From: Luidia sarsii | Taxonomy: Eukaryota; Echinodermata; Asteroidea; Paxillosida; Luidiidae | Assembly: GCA_949987565.1 (NCBI GenBank) | Contig: OX465103.1 | Coordinates: 15,695,280-15,759,279 of the forward strand | Direction: 5' to 3' | DNA length: 64,000 nt | Part shown: piece after piece, positions 10,131 through 20,600 of the stretch | How positions within the stretch are numbered: position 1 is the stretch's first letter | Layout of the letters: each line of letters opens with the position of its first letter | Program-made: the position numbers and the translations under genes | The notes under the pieces: model-generated | Seen by the model: the letters and a program-made list of their open reading frames with translations, nothing else | The model's database searches: none | Told to the model about the DNA's origin: nothing

Positions 10131-10850
10131 AAGGGGTTGTTGAGTCTGTTTATTTGTTTGGTTTTTGTTTTTTTAATGGTCGGATTGATCCAAGCAATAT
10201 GCTCTGAATGCCTACTGGGGGGTCATGCGCTGTCCCTAGTCCAACGTCACTTTCTGCCGAGGTCACACTCTAAGTGCCAGTTCCATGCCACTTCCGTAGG
10301 AGCCCAAGCATTCATACCGGGGGCGTCAATGCGTCATCGTGAATTCATCGGAATCGGAAATAATGTAAAGATAGTCGATGAAGAGTGGTTAGCTGATTTT
10401 GCTGCATCATGGACACACACCATTGAGTCGCCATTGAGTTTTGTTTTTCTCAATCCAATGGGTGTTGTTTTTTTCAAAAGCTTTCCGAGACGTTCGGTAG
10501 CTAAGCGCTGGCAGTGCGTGAACCCGTTGCCATGGTTTTGCCGAGTTGACCTCGGCGTGACGTAATGACTTTGACAGTGCAGCGTTATGTACGAATTCCA
10601 GAAGGGGGCGGGGTATCGACTATCGAGGGGGATCCCGACATGAAGCTGCCTAAAAAAAAGGAGCAACCAAGATTTTGTTTCACTTGAAACTATGCTGGAA
10701 CGCTCTGACTTTAATACCAGGGCTGTTGAGTACTTGCTGCAGTGGTTATTGGAATACAGTGTACAGATTAGCTCGGGGGGGGGGGGGTAGAGCATGATTG
10801 AACCAGGTGTCTCTGGTGCCAATCCTAGTCGCTGTCAAGTTTTTTCTTTC
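10131..10850 (+). other. Probable 3' UTR of the MBD gene
   Basis: Sequence after the TGA at 10128-10130. A 142-aa ORF at 10137-10565 starts just after the stop but has no recognisable domain. No AATAAA occurs close by; the first good candidate is at 13,651. Confidence 0.4.
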
Positions 10851-10857
10851 CTTTTTG

Positions 10858-11485
10858 CTGGCCGGGCCAGTTGGCAGAGCACACAGGCCGGTTGGCAGGG
10901 AACCCAGGCCAGTTGGCAGGGCACCCAGACCAGTTGGCAGGGAACCTAGGCCAGTTGGCAGGGAACCCAGGCCAGTTGGCAGGGCACCCAGACCAGTTGG
11001 CATGGAACCTAGGCCAGTTGGCAGGGAACCTAGGCCAGTTGGCAGGGTACCAAGGCCAGTTAGCAGGGCACCCAGGCCGGTTGGCAGGGAACCCAGGCCA
11101 GTTGACAGGGTACCAAGGCCAGTTGGCAGGGAACCCAGGCCAGTTGGCAGGGAACCCAGGCCAGTTGTCAGGGAACCCAGGCCAGTTGGCGGGACACCAA
11201 GGCCAGTTAGCAGGGCACCCAGGCCAGTTGGCAGGGTACTAAGGCCAGTTGGCAGGGAACCTAGGCCAGTTGGCAGGGTACCAAGGCCAGTTGACAGGGT
11301 ACCAAGGCCAGTTGGCAGGGAACCCAGGCCAGTTGACAGGGTACCAAGGCCAGTTGTCAGGGAACCCAGGCCAGTTGGCGGGACACCAAGGCCAGTTAGC
11401 AGGGAACCCAGGCCAGTTGACAGGGTACCAAGGCCAGTTGTCAGGGAACCCAGGCCAGTTGGCAGGGCACCCAGGATAGTTATCA
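10858..11485. repeat. 21-bp minisatellite, about 29 copies
   Basis: The unit is close to CCAGTTGGCAGGGAACCCAG plus G, with frequent changes at the 'aaccc' and 'ggca' positions. Because 21 is a multiple of three, it reads open in several frames on both strands (a 7-residue PVGREPR-type repeat), which explains ORFs of up to 254 aa here. It lies downstream of the MBD stop. Confidence 0.95.
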
Positions 11486-12105
11486 GGGCACCCATCTCCC
11501 ATCCCCTCAAAGCATTCCATCAATGCTCATCTTCTTTGTTTTAATTTTCATTTTCATCGTGGGATTTGTTGCTTTAGTGTCACATGCTGAAGTGTTTTTT
11601 GTTTTTGTTTGGGGTTTTTAAATATATTTTGGACCCCACAATGACGACAAAATAGGGTTGAAAAATGACAGGAGGCAATGCCGCTGCACATTGTATATTA
11701 TTCCCGCCAATTTTTTTTCCACATTTTTCAGATAATCTTGAAATGTACATTTTTTCTTTATATTCTTGATACATTGGTGTGTTTTTAATTTGTTTTTGTA
11801 TGTAACTCTGAAATGATCTATATTGCTTGTTATGGTCATTGTGTCTGAACAGAGTGGTGAAACCGAAGCTCTTTTGAAAGTTCTGATCATGAACACAATA
11901 ACTGCAGCATTCTGTGACCACTATCAAGTTAAAGATATCAATAAGCCACTTCCTGGATGTGTTAATATCATGCTAGTGTTAAAAAAAAATTTATAGCTTG
12001 TAAGGTCTTGTTTTTTGAGGAATGATTTTTCTTTACCATTTTTCATTTCCCCAGGAATTTTCCATGGAAATTATCACAGTCTGCCTTTAGCCTGTATCGC
12101 TGTGA

Positions 12106-12606
12106 TTCTTGGGAAAGTCATGATCCATGGGAAAGCCATGATCCTTGGGAAAGCCATGATCCTTTGGGAAAGTCTTGGTCCTTTGGAAAGCCATGATCCT
12201 TGGGAATGCCATGATCCTTGGGAAAGTCATGATCCTTGGGAAAGTCATGATCCATGGGAAAGCCATGATCCTTGGGAAAGCCATGATCCTTGGGAAAGTC
12301 ATGATCCTTGGGAAAGCCATGATCCTTGGGAATGCCATGATCATTGGGAAAGTCATGATCCTTGGGAAAGTCATGATCCATGGGAAAGCCATGATCCTTG
12401 GGAATGCCATGATCATTGGGAAAGTCATGATCCTTGGGAAAGCCATGATCCTTGGGAAAGCCATGATCCTTGGGGAAAGTCATGATCCTTGGGAAAGCCA
12501 TGATCCTTGGGAATGCCATGATCATTGGGAATGCCATGATCATTGGGAAAGTCATGATCCTTGGGAAAGCCATGATCCTTGGGAAAGCCATGATCCTTGG
12601 GAAAGG
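12106..12606. repeat. 18-bp minisatellite, about 28 copies
   Basis: The unit is CATGATCCTTGGGAAAGC, with variants catgatcattgggaatgc and catgatccatgggaaagc. Variants recur in blocks, so the array grew by duplicating multi-unit segments. An 18-bp unit leaves all frames open, so the 125-185-aa ORFs are artefacts. Confidence 0.95.
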
Positions 12607-13650
12607 ATCACGGCTTTGCTGCTGCTGCTGCAGCTTAGTCTGCACAACACATTTAACTATCACAGATTGGAACAAAAATTGTCATTTGAGTTTGTGAGCA
12701 GTTTGCCACACTTCTGTACATGACCTTTTGCAGTCGTGACAAAGCTTGTTTAATGACTAAACATTATTTTGCAGTAAGCACAAGCAATGCCTGGTTTCAC
12801 ATACATGTATATCTTAATCTCGGTAGGTTTTCTATCCACTGGTTCCCTCCCATCCAGCAGGCAGTATCCTGTAAAGGAACCAGCAAATAGAAAGTGGATT
12901 CCACAAAGCCAACACGATGCATCATAGCGTAGGTTGAGACAGGCCGTATGGTTTCTGTGCATCGCTCATCACCTTGCGATTGATTGGAACTTGTTACGAT
13001 GGGTTTGTTGAAATTGACTGCAGGTCCAGCTAGGATCAAAACATCTGTCAATTCTCTTAAAGAAGAGATTGACCATTTTCTAAATAACACACATTCAAGA
13101 CTACTAAAGTCAAAAACTCAACTTGCATAACATTAGCGGTAAACATTTGAACTACTTTACTCCCTTACTTTTTTTTTTATTGTTGTAATGAAATGAGCAA
13201 CGCTCTGATCTATTTCTCAGTGAACTTTAATATGTAGAGAAGTTGGTTCTCAAAAAAACTATCTAACCGTTGGGTTTGGGGACACCCTTAGTGGTACAGC
13301 CATCAGTTCAGAGTGTTAACAGTAATCATTACTTCACAGAGAGTGTTCAGATATTGTATGTACTGATTTATTCCATTTGCGATTCCATTGGACTTGTGAA
13401 CAGTGCATTTCAATCAACTTTTACTGATCAGCTGGAGCAAAGTAATCCTAGTCGCAGGTTATTAGTGGCTTTCTTTGAGTAGAAAATGCATTCAATATGA
13501 CTCTGATTTGACATTTTAAATGTGTATTTTTAGACCATTTTTTTCTTTGTACATGTAATGTGAGTTGTTCAGTTAATGTGGATGAATATTGTACATTAAT
13601 TTTCACATGAATTCAATTGTATTTTGTTTGTTGATTCGTGGAAAGAGGGA

Positions 13651-13656
13651 AATAAA
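13651..13656 (+). terminator. Candidate poly(A) signal AATAAA
   Basis: First clear AATAAA on the plus strand downstream of the MBD stop codon. If used, the 3' UTR would be about 3.5 kb and would include both minisatellites. This is inference. Confidence 0.35.
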
Positions 13657-14040
13657 ATTGGAAAGGTGTATAGAAATGGCTGTGCTTGTAAGAAACATTA
13701 AAGTTTAAATTTTGATCATATCAATAATCACACATTAATTATTAACAATCAATAATCAATAATTAGTAACCAAAATCAGTACTCGGCAACAAGTACTCAG
13801 AAATCTGTAACAAGTAACGAGTTATCACGTACTATGAACTAGTAATCAGTTGCTGATAGTCACTAACTTCCTTTTCGTGAATCAATAACTAATAATCAAT
13901 AAATGAAAAACTGAAACAAAAATGATTATAGCTCTTCAAAAATGATTATAGCTCTTCAAGCATTCTGTTGAATGAGTTCGTAATTAAATGCAGATTGATA
14001 CACAAGAGTTACATAACACCGTGAAACGGAAATGGCAAAG

Positions 14041-14150
14041 ACTTTCACTTGGCAGGGACTTGAACCGGAGACCTCTGCTTTTGCGTACCAGCGCTCTTAT
14101 CATCTGGGCTACCCAGCCCTTAGATGGTGGCCTCCCTAAACTAGTCAACT
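14041..14150 (-). mobile_element. tRNA-derived SINE head
   Basis: On the minus strand an A-box-like TAGCCCAGATGATAAGAGC (within 14,091-14,111) precedes a B-box GGTTCAAGTCC (14,057-14,067) at tRNA-like spacing. There is no cloverleaf-quality acceptor stem, so this is a SINE fragment and not a tRNA gene. Similar tails occur near 14,400 and 14,570. Confidence 0.6.
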
Positions 14151-15010
14151 AGTCTTCTCCAGGGTGAGCTCTCCGGGGTGGGTGGGCCAGTCAGAACTTC
14201 AGAAGCAACTCGTCCATTAATAATTGCCCTATATCTCCAAGGATCACACCCCCGCTTCCATTCAGATGCAAACAACTAATTGTCGTAAAAAACCTGGCTA
14301 CAGCAGCAGGGTGATCACACAAAGTGGATGCAGCTTCTTCAAATTAAGATAAAAAAAAAATACTAAAGAAAGCAGCAAAGGCAATATGACTGCACCAGGT
14401 TTTGAACCCGGGACCAATGAGTCAAACCATCCCCAAATACTGATTTTTTTTTTTTTTTTTTTTTTTTAGGGCGGGGGGGGGGGGGTACATGGTAAACCTA
14501 ATACCAAATTGATTGTGTTGTTTCGGCATTTTACTGACTGACTGAAATTACGATACGTTCTGGTCGTGCTGGGACTTGAACCCAAGCCTTAGGTTGCGGC
14601 CTGCCCAAACCGAGTCGACTATCTTTGCCGGTTCAACTATAGTCAACGATCTTCGCCCACTCACCTACTGCATACACCCCTTTTTTTAGCCGCCGGGCAA
14701 GGCACTAAGCATCCATTGGTCACTAAACGTCGAGTAGGGGAAAGCCTCAATCAGTAGGGGTTGGTGCCGATTGGTACCGACGTGAATCAGGTAGGCTTAT
14801 CTCAATGTACCTTTCAATGTCGCCTTTATATCCTCAACAAGAATTGTCACTCACCCTGGTCAACGTACAGAGTATAAGTCATAATGTATGTACACGTACT
14901 CGTTGGCCTTAAATTAATGAAATGTTCGCATCGGCATCGGATCGACGCCCATTCTTCCCCAACGAGTTTCGATCAGAGTCGTCAGAAGTCGGGTATTATT
15001 ATTATTATTA

Positions 15011-15016
15011 TTTATT
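15011..15016 (-). terminator. AATAAA four nucleotides after the NWD-like stop codon
   Basis: The minus strand reads TAA (stop, 15,022-15,020) then AAAAATAAATAATAAT. The AATAAA hexamer would give a 3' UTR of only some tens of bases if used. Confidence 0.45.
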
Positions 15017-15019
15017 TTT

Positions 15020-17581
15020 TTACAAAACTTCGCATGTGGAGCTTTTAACAGCACGCCGCGGATTCTGGGTTACCGACGGCCGGGCGTTGGCGGCCGGAGC
15101 GTGGGGCTGTGCCGCTGCCCCGACGGCGGTGGGCTGCTGGGGACTAGTGCGGAGTGCCTGGCCCGTCTGCTGGGGCGGGGACGCCCCCGAGGGAGGGGAG
15201 AACCTCAGGAACATCACCCTGCCGTCCTGCAGGGAGACAACCACGGCGTTGCAGCGGGCCGACACGGTCATCTGTCCCGGCCGGGCGTAGGTGTGGAACC
15301 TCATCCGGTGCCGGCCGCTCTGTACGTCCCACACCCCGAGGTAGTTGTCCTCCTCCGCGCTGCTGACCAGGAGGCTGCCGTCCGGGCTGAACAGGACCTG
15401 CTTGACGTCGGACCCGTGGGCCCCGGGGATGGAGTGCCGCTGGGTCCGCGAGCGGACGTCCCAGATGCACAGGCCGCCCCCGTCCGCTCCCGAGGCCACC
15501 AGGGCATCGTCCGGCGAGAAGGTCACGGAGCGGACGCGGGTGGTGTGGGCCTCGAGCGAGGCCAGTCGCTCCCCTCCGCCGGCCAGCTCCCACAGATCCA
15601 CGGCGCCGTCGCCGCGGCCCGACGCCAGGGTGCGCTCGTCCCGGGACACGTCGTAGGCCATGGCCCGCGTCTCGTGGCACAGCTCGGCCACCACCCTGCC
15701 CGTCTGGCCGCTGATGAGCTGCAGGATCCGCGTCTTGCCCGAGCTGTCGTACATGCTGTTCTCGTACTGGTTGACGAAAACGCCCGAGCTGAGCATGCGG
15801 AGAGAGGTGGAGCGCAGGCCGACCACCAGCAGCGTCGAGCCCGAGGCCAAGTCGTAGATCCTGATCTGAAACTTGGGCTGCCCGAGTGCGCCGACGACCC
15901 GCCGGTCGTCGGGCGTGATGACGCACAGGCCGGGGCTCTCGTGGCCCGCCTTGAAGAGGCTCCGCAGCCCGAAGTCGGGCAGGCTCAGCACGTACCAGGA
16001 GAAGCTACTGGCGCCCACCATGAAGGCGTCGGTACTGCTGACGGCCACCGTGTGGCACGCCTTCTTCCCCGGGTTCTCCACGCAGGCCAGCATCTTCCCC
16101 GACGCCACGTCCCACAGCCGGAGGGTGCCGTCCTTGCCGGCGGTGATGACCCTGTCGCCGGCGTGGAGGGCCGTCAGCTCGTAGACGTAGTCTTCGTGCT
16201 TGCAGAGCGCCGGCTCCCGGCTGGAGGTCCCCTCCGCCTGCCGCACCGCCTTGCCCAGGTCCCACACGCGGATGTTCTTGTCCTCCGACGCCGTCAGCGC
16301 TTTGGTGCAGTCGGGCGTGATCGCCGAGGTCGTCGGCGTCCGAATGTGGGGCAGTTTGGCTACTACCTCGAAGGAGTCGAAATCGACCACGATCGCTTCG
16401 CTGCTACCAGACGTTGCAACTATGTACCTTTGGGAAGAGGAGGGAGACAATTCCATGAAGGGTTTGCCCTACTCGACGCATTGCCGGCTTAATAGCCAAG
16501 ATAGAGTATGCATCACTGAGTTGCAATCCCGCCAACGTAAAATCATATATGGTTGACCACACCTCAAGGTATAGAGATCATCATTACCTTAGTCTTTTTT
16601 TTATTAAGGTGGAAAAAGTCTCAAACGAGATGTATTACATGGTGTCACCGCAAACATCCGACTTGAGTCGATGTGACTTGAGGCGTGCTTATATCATGGG
16701 TTGCAATTCTCCATGCCGACTATTTGGAGGGAGGTTGGGGAGGGGAGAGAGGGTGGTTGTCAGCGTACCTTTCGTCCGCGGAAATTGCCATGCTGGTGAT
16801 GACCCCGTCTCTCTCGAAGTACGACTGTCGCTTGAGCAGCTCCCTCTCCGCGCCCTCACCGGTGCCGAACATCTTGAGCACGCCGCTGCAGTCGGCCGAC
16901 ACCACGCGGCTCTTGTCCCGGCTGAAGCGCATGGCCTCCATGGTGGAGGAGGAGACCGGGTCCTCGGACGAGCCCAGGAACTTGCAGTCGGGGAAGGTGT
17001 ACAGGTCCACCTCGCAGCCGTGTAGCGCCATCAGACGCTGGTCGGCCGACAGGGCCAGCTTCCAGACGGGGAAGCCGTTGGTGTCGTCCAGGCGGTGCAC
17101 CGGCTGTCCGGACTGGAGGTCCCACACCACCAACGTGTAGTCCTGCGAGTAGGATATCGCCTGCTGGCTGTCGTCCCTTTCAAGTGTCGTCACACCCTTG
17201 ATCTCGGCTGTGCGGAAGGGAGGGACAGAGGGAGGGAGGGAGAGAGGGAGAGAGAGAGAGAGAGGGAGAGAGAGAGGGAGAGAGACGAGGGAGAGAGGGA
17301 GAGAGGGAGAGAGGGAGAGAGGGAGAGAGGGAGAGAGGGAGAGAGGGAGAGAGGGAGAGAGGGAGAGAGGGAGAGAGGGAGAGAGGGAGGGAGGGAGAGA
17401 GTGAGAGAGACGAAGGAGAGAGGAAGAGCGAGGAGGGAGAGAGGGAGAGAGAGGAGGGAGAAAGAGAGAGATAGAGGGAGAGAGAGAGGGAGAGAGAGAG
17501 GGAGAGAGAGCGGGGGAGAAAGAGTAAGACAGAGAGAGGGGAGAAAGGGTGAGACAGAGAGGGGGAGAGAGAGGGGTGAGG

Positions 17582-17614
<33 letters not shown>

Positions 17615-20600
17615 GGGGGAGGGAGAGAGAGGGGGAGGGAGAGAGAGGGAGAGAGAGAGAGGAGAGTAAGGGTGAGACAGAGAGAGGGGGAGAGAGAATG
17701 AGAGAGTGGGGGAGGGAGAGAGAGGGAGAGGAAGATAGAAAAAGAGAGGGGAGGAAGAGAGGTAGAGAGAGAGAGAGAGAGAGTGAGAGAGAGAGAGAGA
17801 GAGAGGGAGACGAATAGAAAAGGGGTCCTGTAAAACCTTTTTACAAATCCCCCATGCTTCGTCCCCGTCACACAGACTGAAGCCTGAAAATACAAGCTGT
17901 GGTTCGTCGCCCAATTTCAAGTCTGGCTTCCCTTTTTTTCATTCCGTAGAGGGTCAAGGAAAATGTGTGTATGTGTGTGTGTATGTGGCGAGCAGATACG
18001 ACCACGTAGTCCGTTGCACGTCCCCTTCTATCGTTTCGCGTCGTAGCACATCTCTGAGAACTAAATTTGTTTTTTCTAATTTCATGTATTTTGCTATATT
18101 TATGTAAAATTTGCATGTTGGCACACGTCTTTCCCTACAGTTTATGAGAAAAATAAACATTTTGGAAGTTCAAATTCAGCGCGTTTTCCTTTCCGAACGA
18201 CGTGAAATGTATGACGTAATGGTATCCACTGAGGGGTTTTAACAATCAGGTTCCATTATTGGGATCAGGTGACTACGCTCGCAATTAAAGATGGCTGCCC
18301 CCATGATCACGTTGGTTCCGTGACAAAGTCGTTTTGTCGGAGATAATTCTTAACATAATTCCCCGATTGTGAATAATTTACCGTCCTTTTATCATCACAA
18401 ATGCGAAATGGAGTGTATCTTACATGTCTCTGGAGTGGATGATTCAAATGTGGTCATATTCTCTGAAAAAAGCTGGAGCAAAACGACAGCTTGCGCTTTG
18501 GAGTGGAAGAATTTGGATGGGCATGACGGAGAGATGGCGAGGAGATGTGAAGAATTTTGGGCTTCTGAGCAGCCACCAGCTTCCCATGGGTATCACAGAG
18601 TAGTAGGGAGGGAGGCATTGTGTCTGACAGGCGGTTGTTTGCAAGGATGCTTGTAATCAGTCGTACACGCAATGTAGACTTACGAAGTGTTTTTAATTTA
18701 TTTACTTTTGATTGATTTAATTGAGTTCCTGGATTAATATGCAAGTCAGATATAGTACTTTTTTTAATTTATCAATTCCATAATTAATGCCATCAAGAAT
18801 TCTGTTTGAATCCTTTGTATTTTCTGGATACTTTTCCATTTATGTTGACATTCAGCCGTACATGTACATTGTAATCCAATCCATCATCAAAAGTCGATGT
18901 ACTGAATGCATTGAATTTTACAAACATTTTTAAATGTTGCCTCATGTGAGCATGGTGAGTGAAGACTTCAGAAAAGGGTTATATATGAACAGACTCACCA
19001 GTGTGAGCGCACAGCCAGTGCGCAACCTTCCCCGTCTCCAGGTTCCACACGATGACGGCGTATCTCTCCTCGCCCTCGTACTCCTCCTCGTTCCACTCCT
19101 CCTCCTTGCTCCTGGCCGCCTCCATCGACTCCTCCTTATGCCTCCTCTTGGCCGCGGCCACGACCTCCTCGTCCTCGTCGTCCGTGTCCTCGTTCTCGTC
19201 GTCGTCACGCTCGCTGCTCGGTATGGTCTGCAGTCCGGACACGGCGTAGCGGCCGTCCGGGCTGAGGGCCACGTTGGCCGAGTCCCGGCCCGTGTGGCCC
19301 CGCAGGCGGTGCGTCAAATCCCCGGTCTCCATGTTCCACACGCAGATCTTGCCCGACTTCATGTACTCGCCCGTGTGGCTGTAGGTCAGGCAGCTCTGGT
19401 CGTCCGGGTTGATCTGGACGCCGTACACGGCCTCCCGGTGCCCCGTCAGCGTGTGCACCAGCGTGCCGCTCTCCAGCAGCCAGACGCGGGCCGTGCAGTC
19501 CTTGGAGCCGGTCACGGCCCAGCGGGAGTCGCCGGCCACGGCCAGGGCCACCACGGCGTCGGTGTGGCCCTCCAGCGACGTCAGCAGGATGCCGCCGGGT
19601 GGCTGCTGGCACGTGCTGATCGGCAGCAGCGGCTGGCTCCGGCGCCCCCTCTCGGCCGCCGTCTCCAGGAGCGAGCTCAGCGCCGGGCGGCCGACCGACG
19701 CGTCCGACAGCCGGCCGATGAGCTCGGGCGCCAGCTGGTCGGGGTCCGTGTCCACCACCGAGGACGAGAGGCGGAGGGCGGCCATGAGGAGGCTGAGCTC
19801 CGGGTCGTCAACCCTCTCCTCGGCTCTGCTGAAGTCGCCCAGGACGTCCTGCATGGACAGGGCCTTGGCCTTGCTCAGGAGAAAGTCGAAGTTGCAGAGG
19901 GCCAAGGACTTCAGTCCGACCCAGTCCCCGGCCTCGGTCAGATGGAACGGGAGCTGGGTCAGCTTGCGGAGGTTGTAGGCGGCGGCGCCGTGGCCGTCTC
20001 CAGCAGCCCCCTGACCGAAGACCAGGGGCTGGCCGGCGACCTTGCGGTCTTCCTCCGCCTCGGCGGGGACGCCGAAGCGCTCCACCTGCAGGGCGGAGTA
20101 CCGGCAGGGCTTCCTGCGACCCTCGGCCCAGGTGCCGGCGAAGTAGGCGGCGCACGCGTCGTGAAGCGTCCTCCTTAGGCCGGCGTCGCTCAGGTACCTC
20201 TGGCGAGCCGTCTCGATGAACTGCCGGTGGTACCAGTAGATGACGGTGGCGCCGTCCGAGTCCCTCTCGACCAGGTAGGAGCTGATGTCGTTCCGGATCC
20301 TCGTCCAGAGGGACGGCGGGATGCGGCGGACCGGAGGCAGCCAGAACTGGTAGACGTCGTTGAGGACGTCGTCGTCCAGCGAGAGGAGGTCGTCCAGCTC
20401 CGTCTCCGTCAGTCCGCTGGGCGAGAGGGTGATGTAGGCCAGAGCCCTGGACACGAGGATCTGGCCGTGGTACTCCTCTAGTCTGCCCAGGACGAGGTTG
20501 ATCATGCCCGGTATGTCGTGCTTCAGGACGCACTCCTCTGGCGGGTGGTAGGAGCGCCAGCGCGTGGCCTGGTCGAAGACGAGCTTCAGGAACAGCGGGA

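Larger units (their letters stand above)
13657..15019. other. Intergenic region between convergent MBD and NWD genes
   Basis: AT-rich, with AATAATCAATAA-type simple sequence near 13,720-13,920, poly(T) and poly(G) at 14,443-14,485, and three tRNA-like B-box fragments. No coding signal seen. Confidence 0.6.

Noticed and set aside
10746..11544. ORFs of 248-254 aa with heptad repeats on both strands
   Set aside because: Translation of a 21-bp minisatellite; open in several frames because the unit is a multiple of three. No start context or domain.
12015..12723. ORFs of 125-185 aa on both strands
   Set aside because: Translation of the 18-bp minisatellite.
15101..16492. 463-aa plus-strand ORF
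   Set aside because: Antisense of the last NWD-like exon; GC-rich coding DNA leaves the opposite strand open. The minus frame has WD40 repeats and matching splice phases.
16720..17920. 391-aa and 246-aa minus ORFs beginning with Ser/Leu repeats
   Set aside because: Only the part from 17,207 to 16,769 is an exon; the rest is the intronic CT tract read through.
18934..20178. 414-aa plus-strand ORF
   Set aside because: Antisense shadow of the NACHT exon; no domain of its own.
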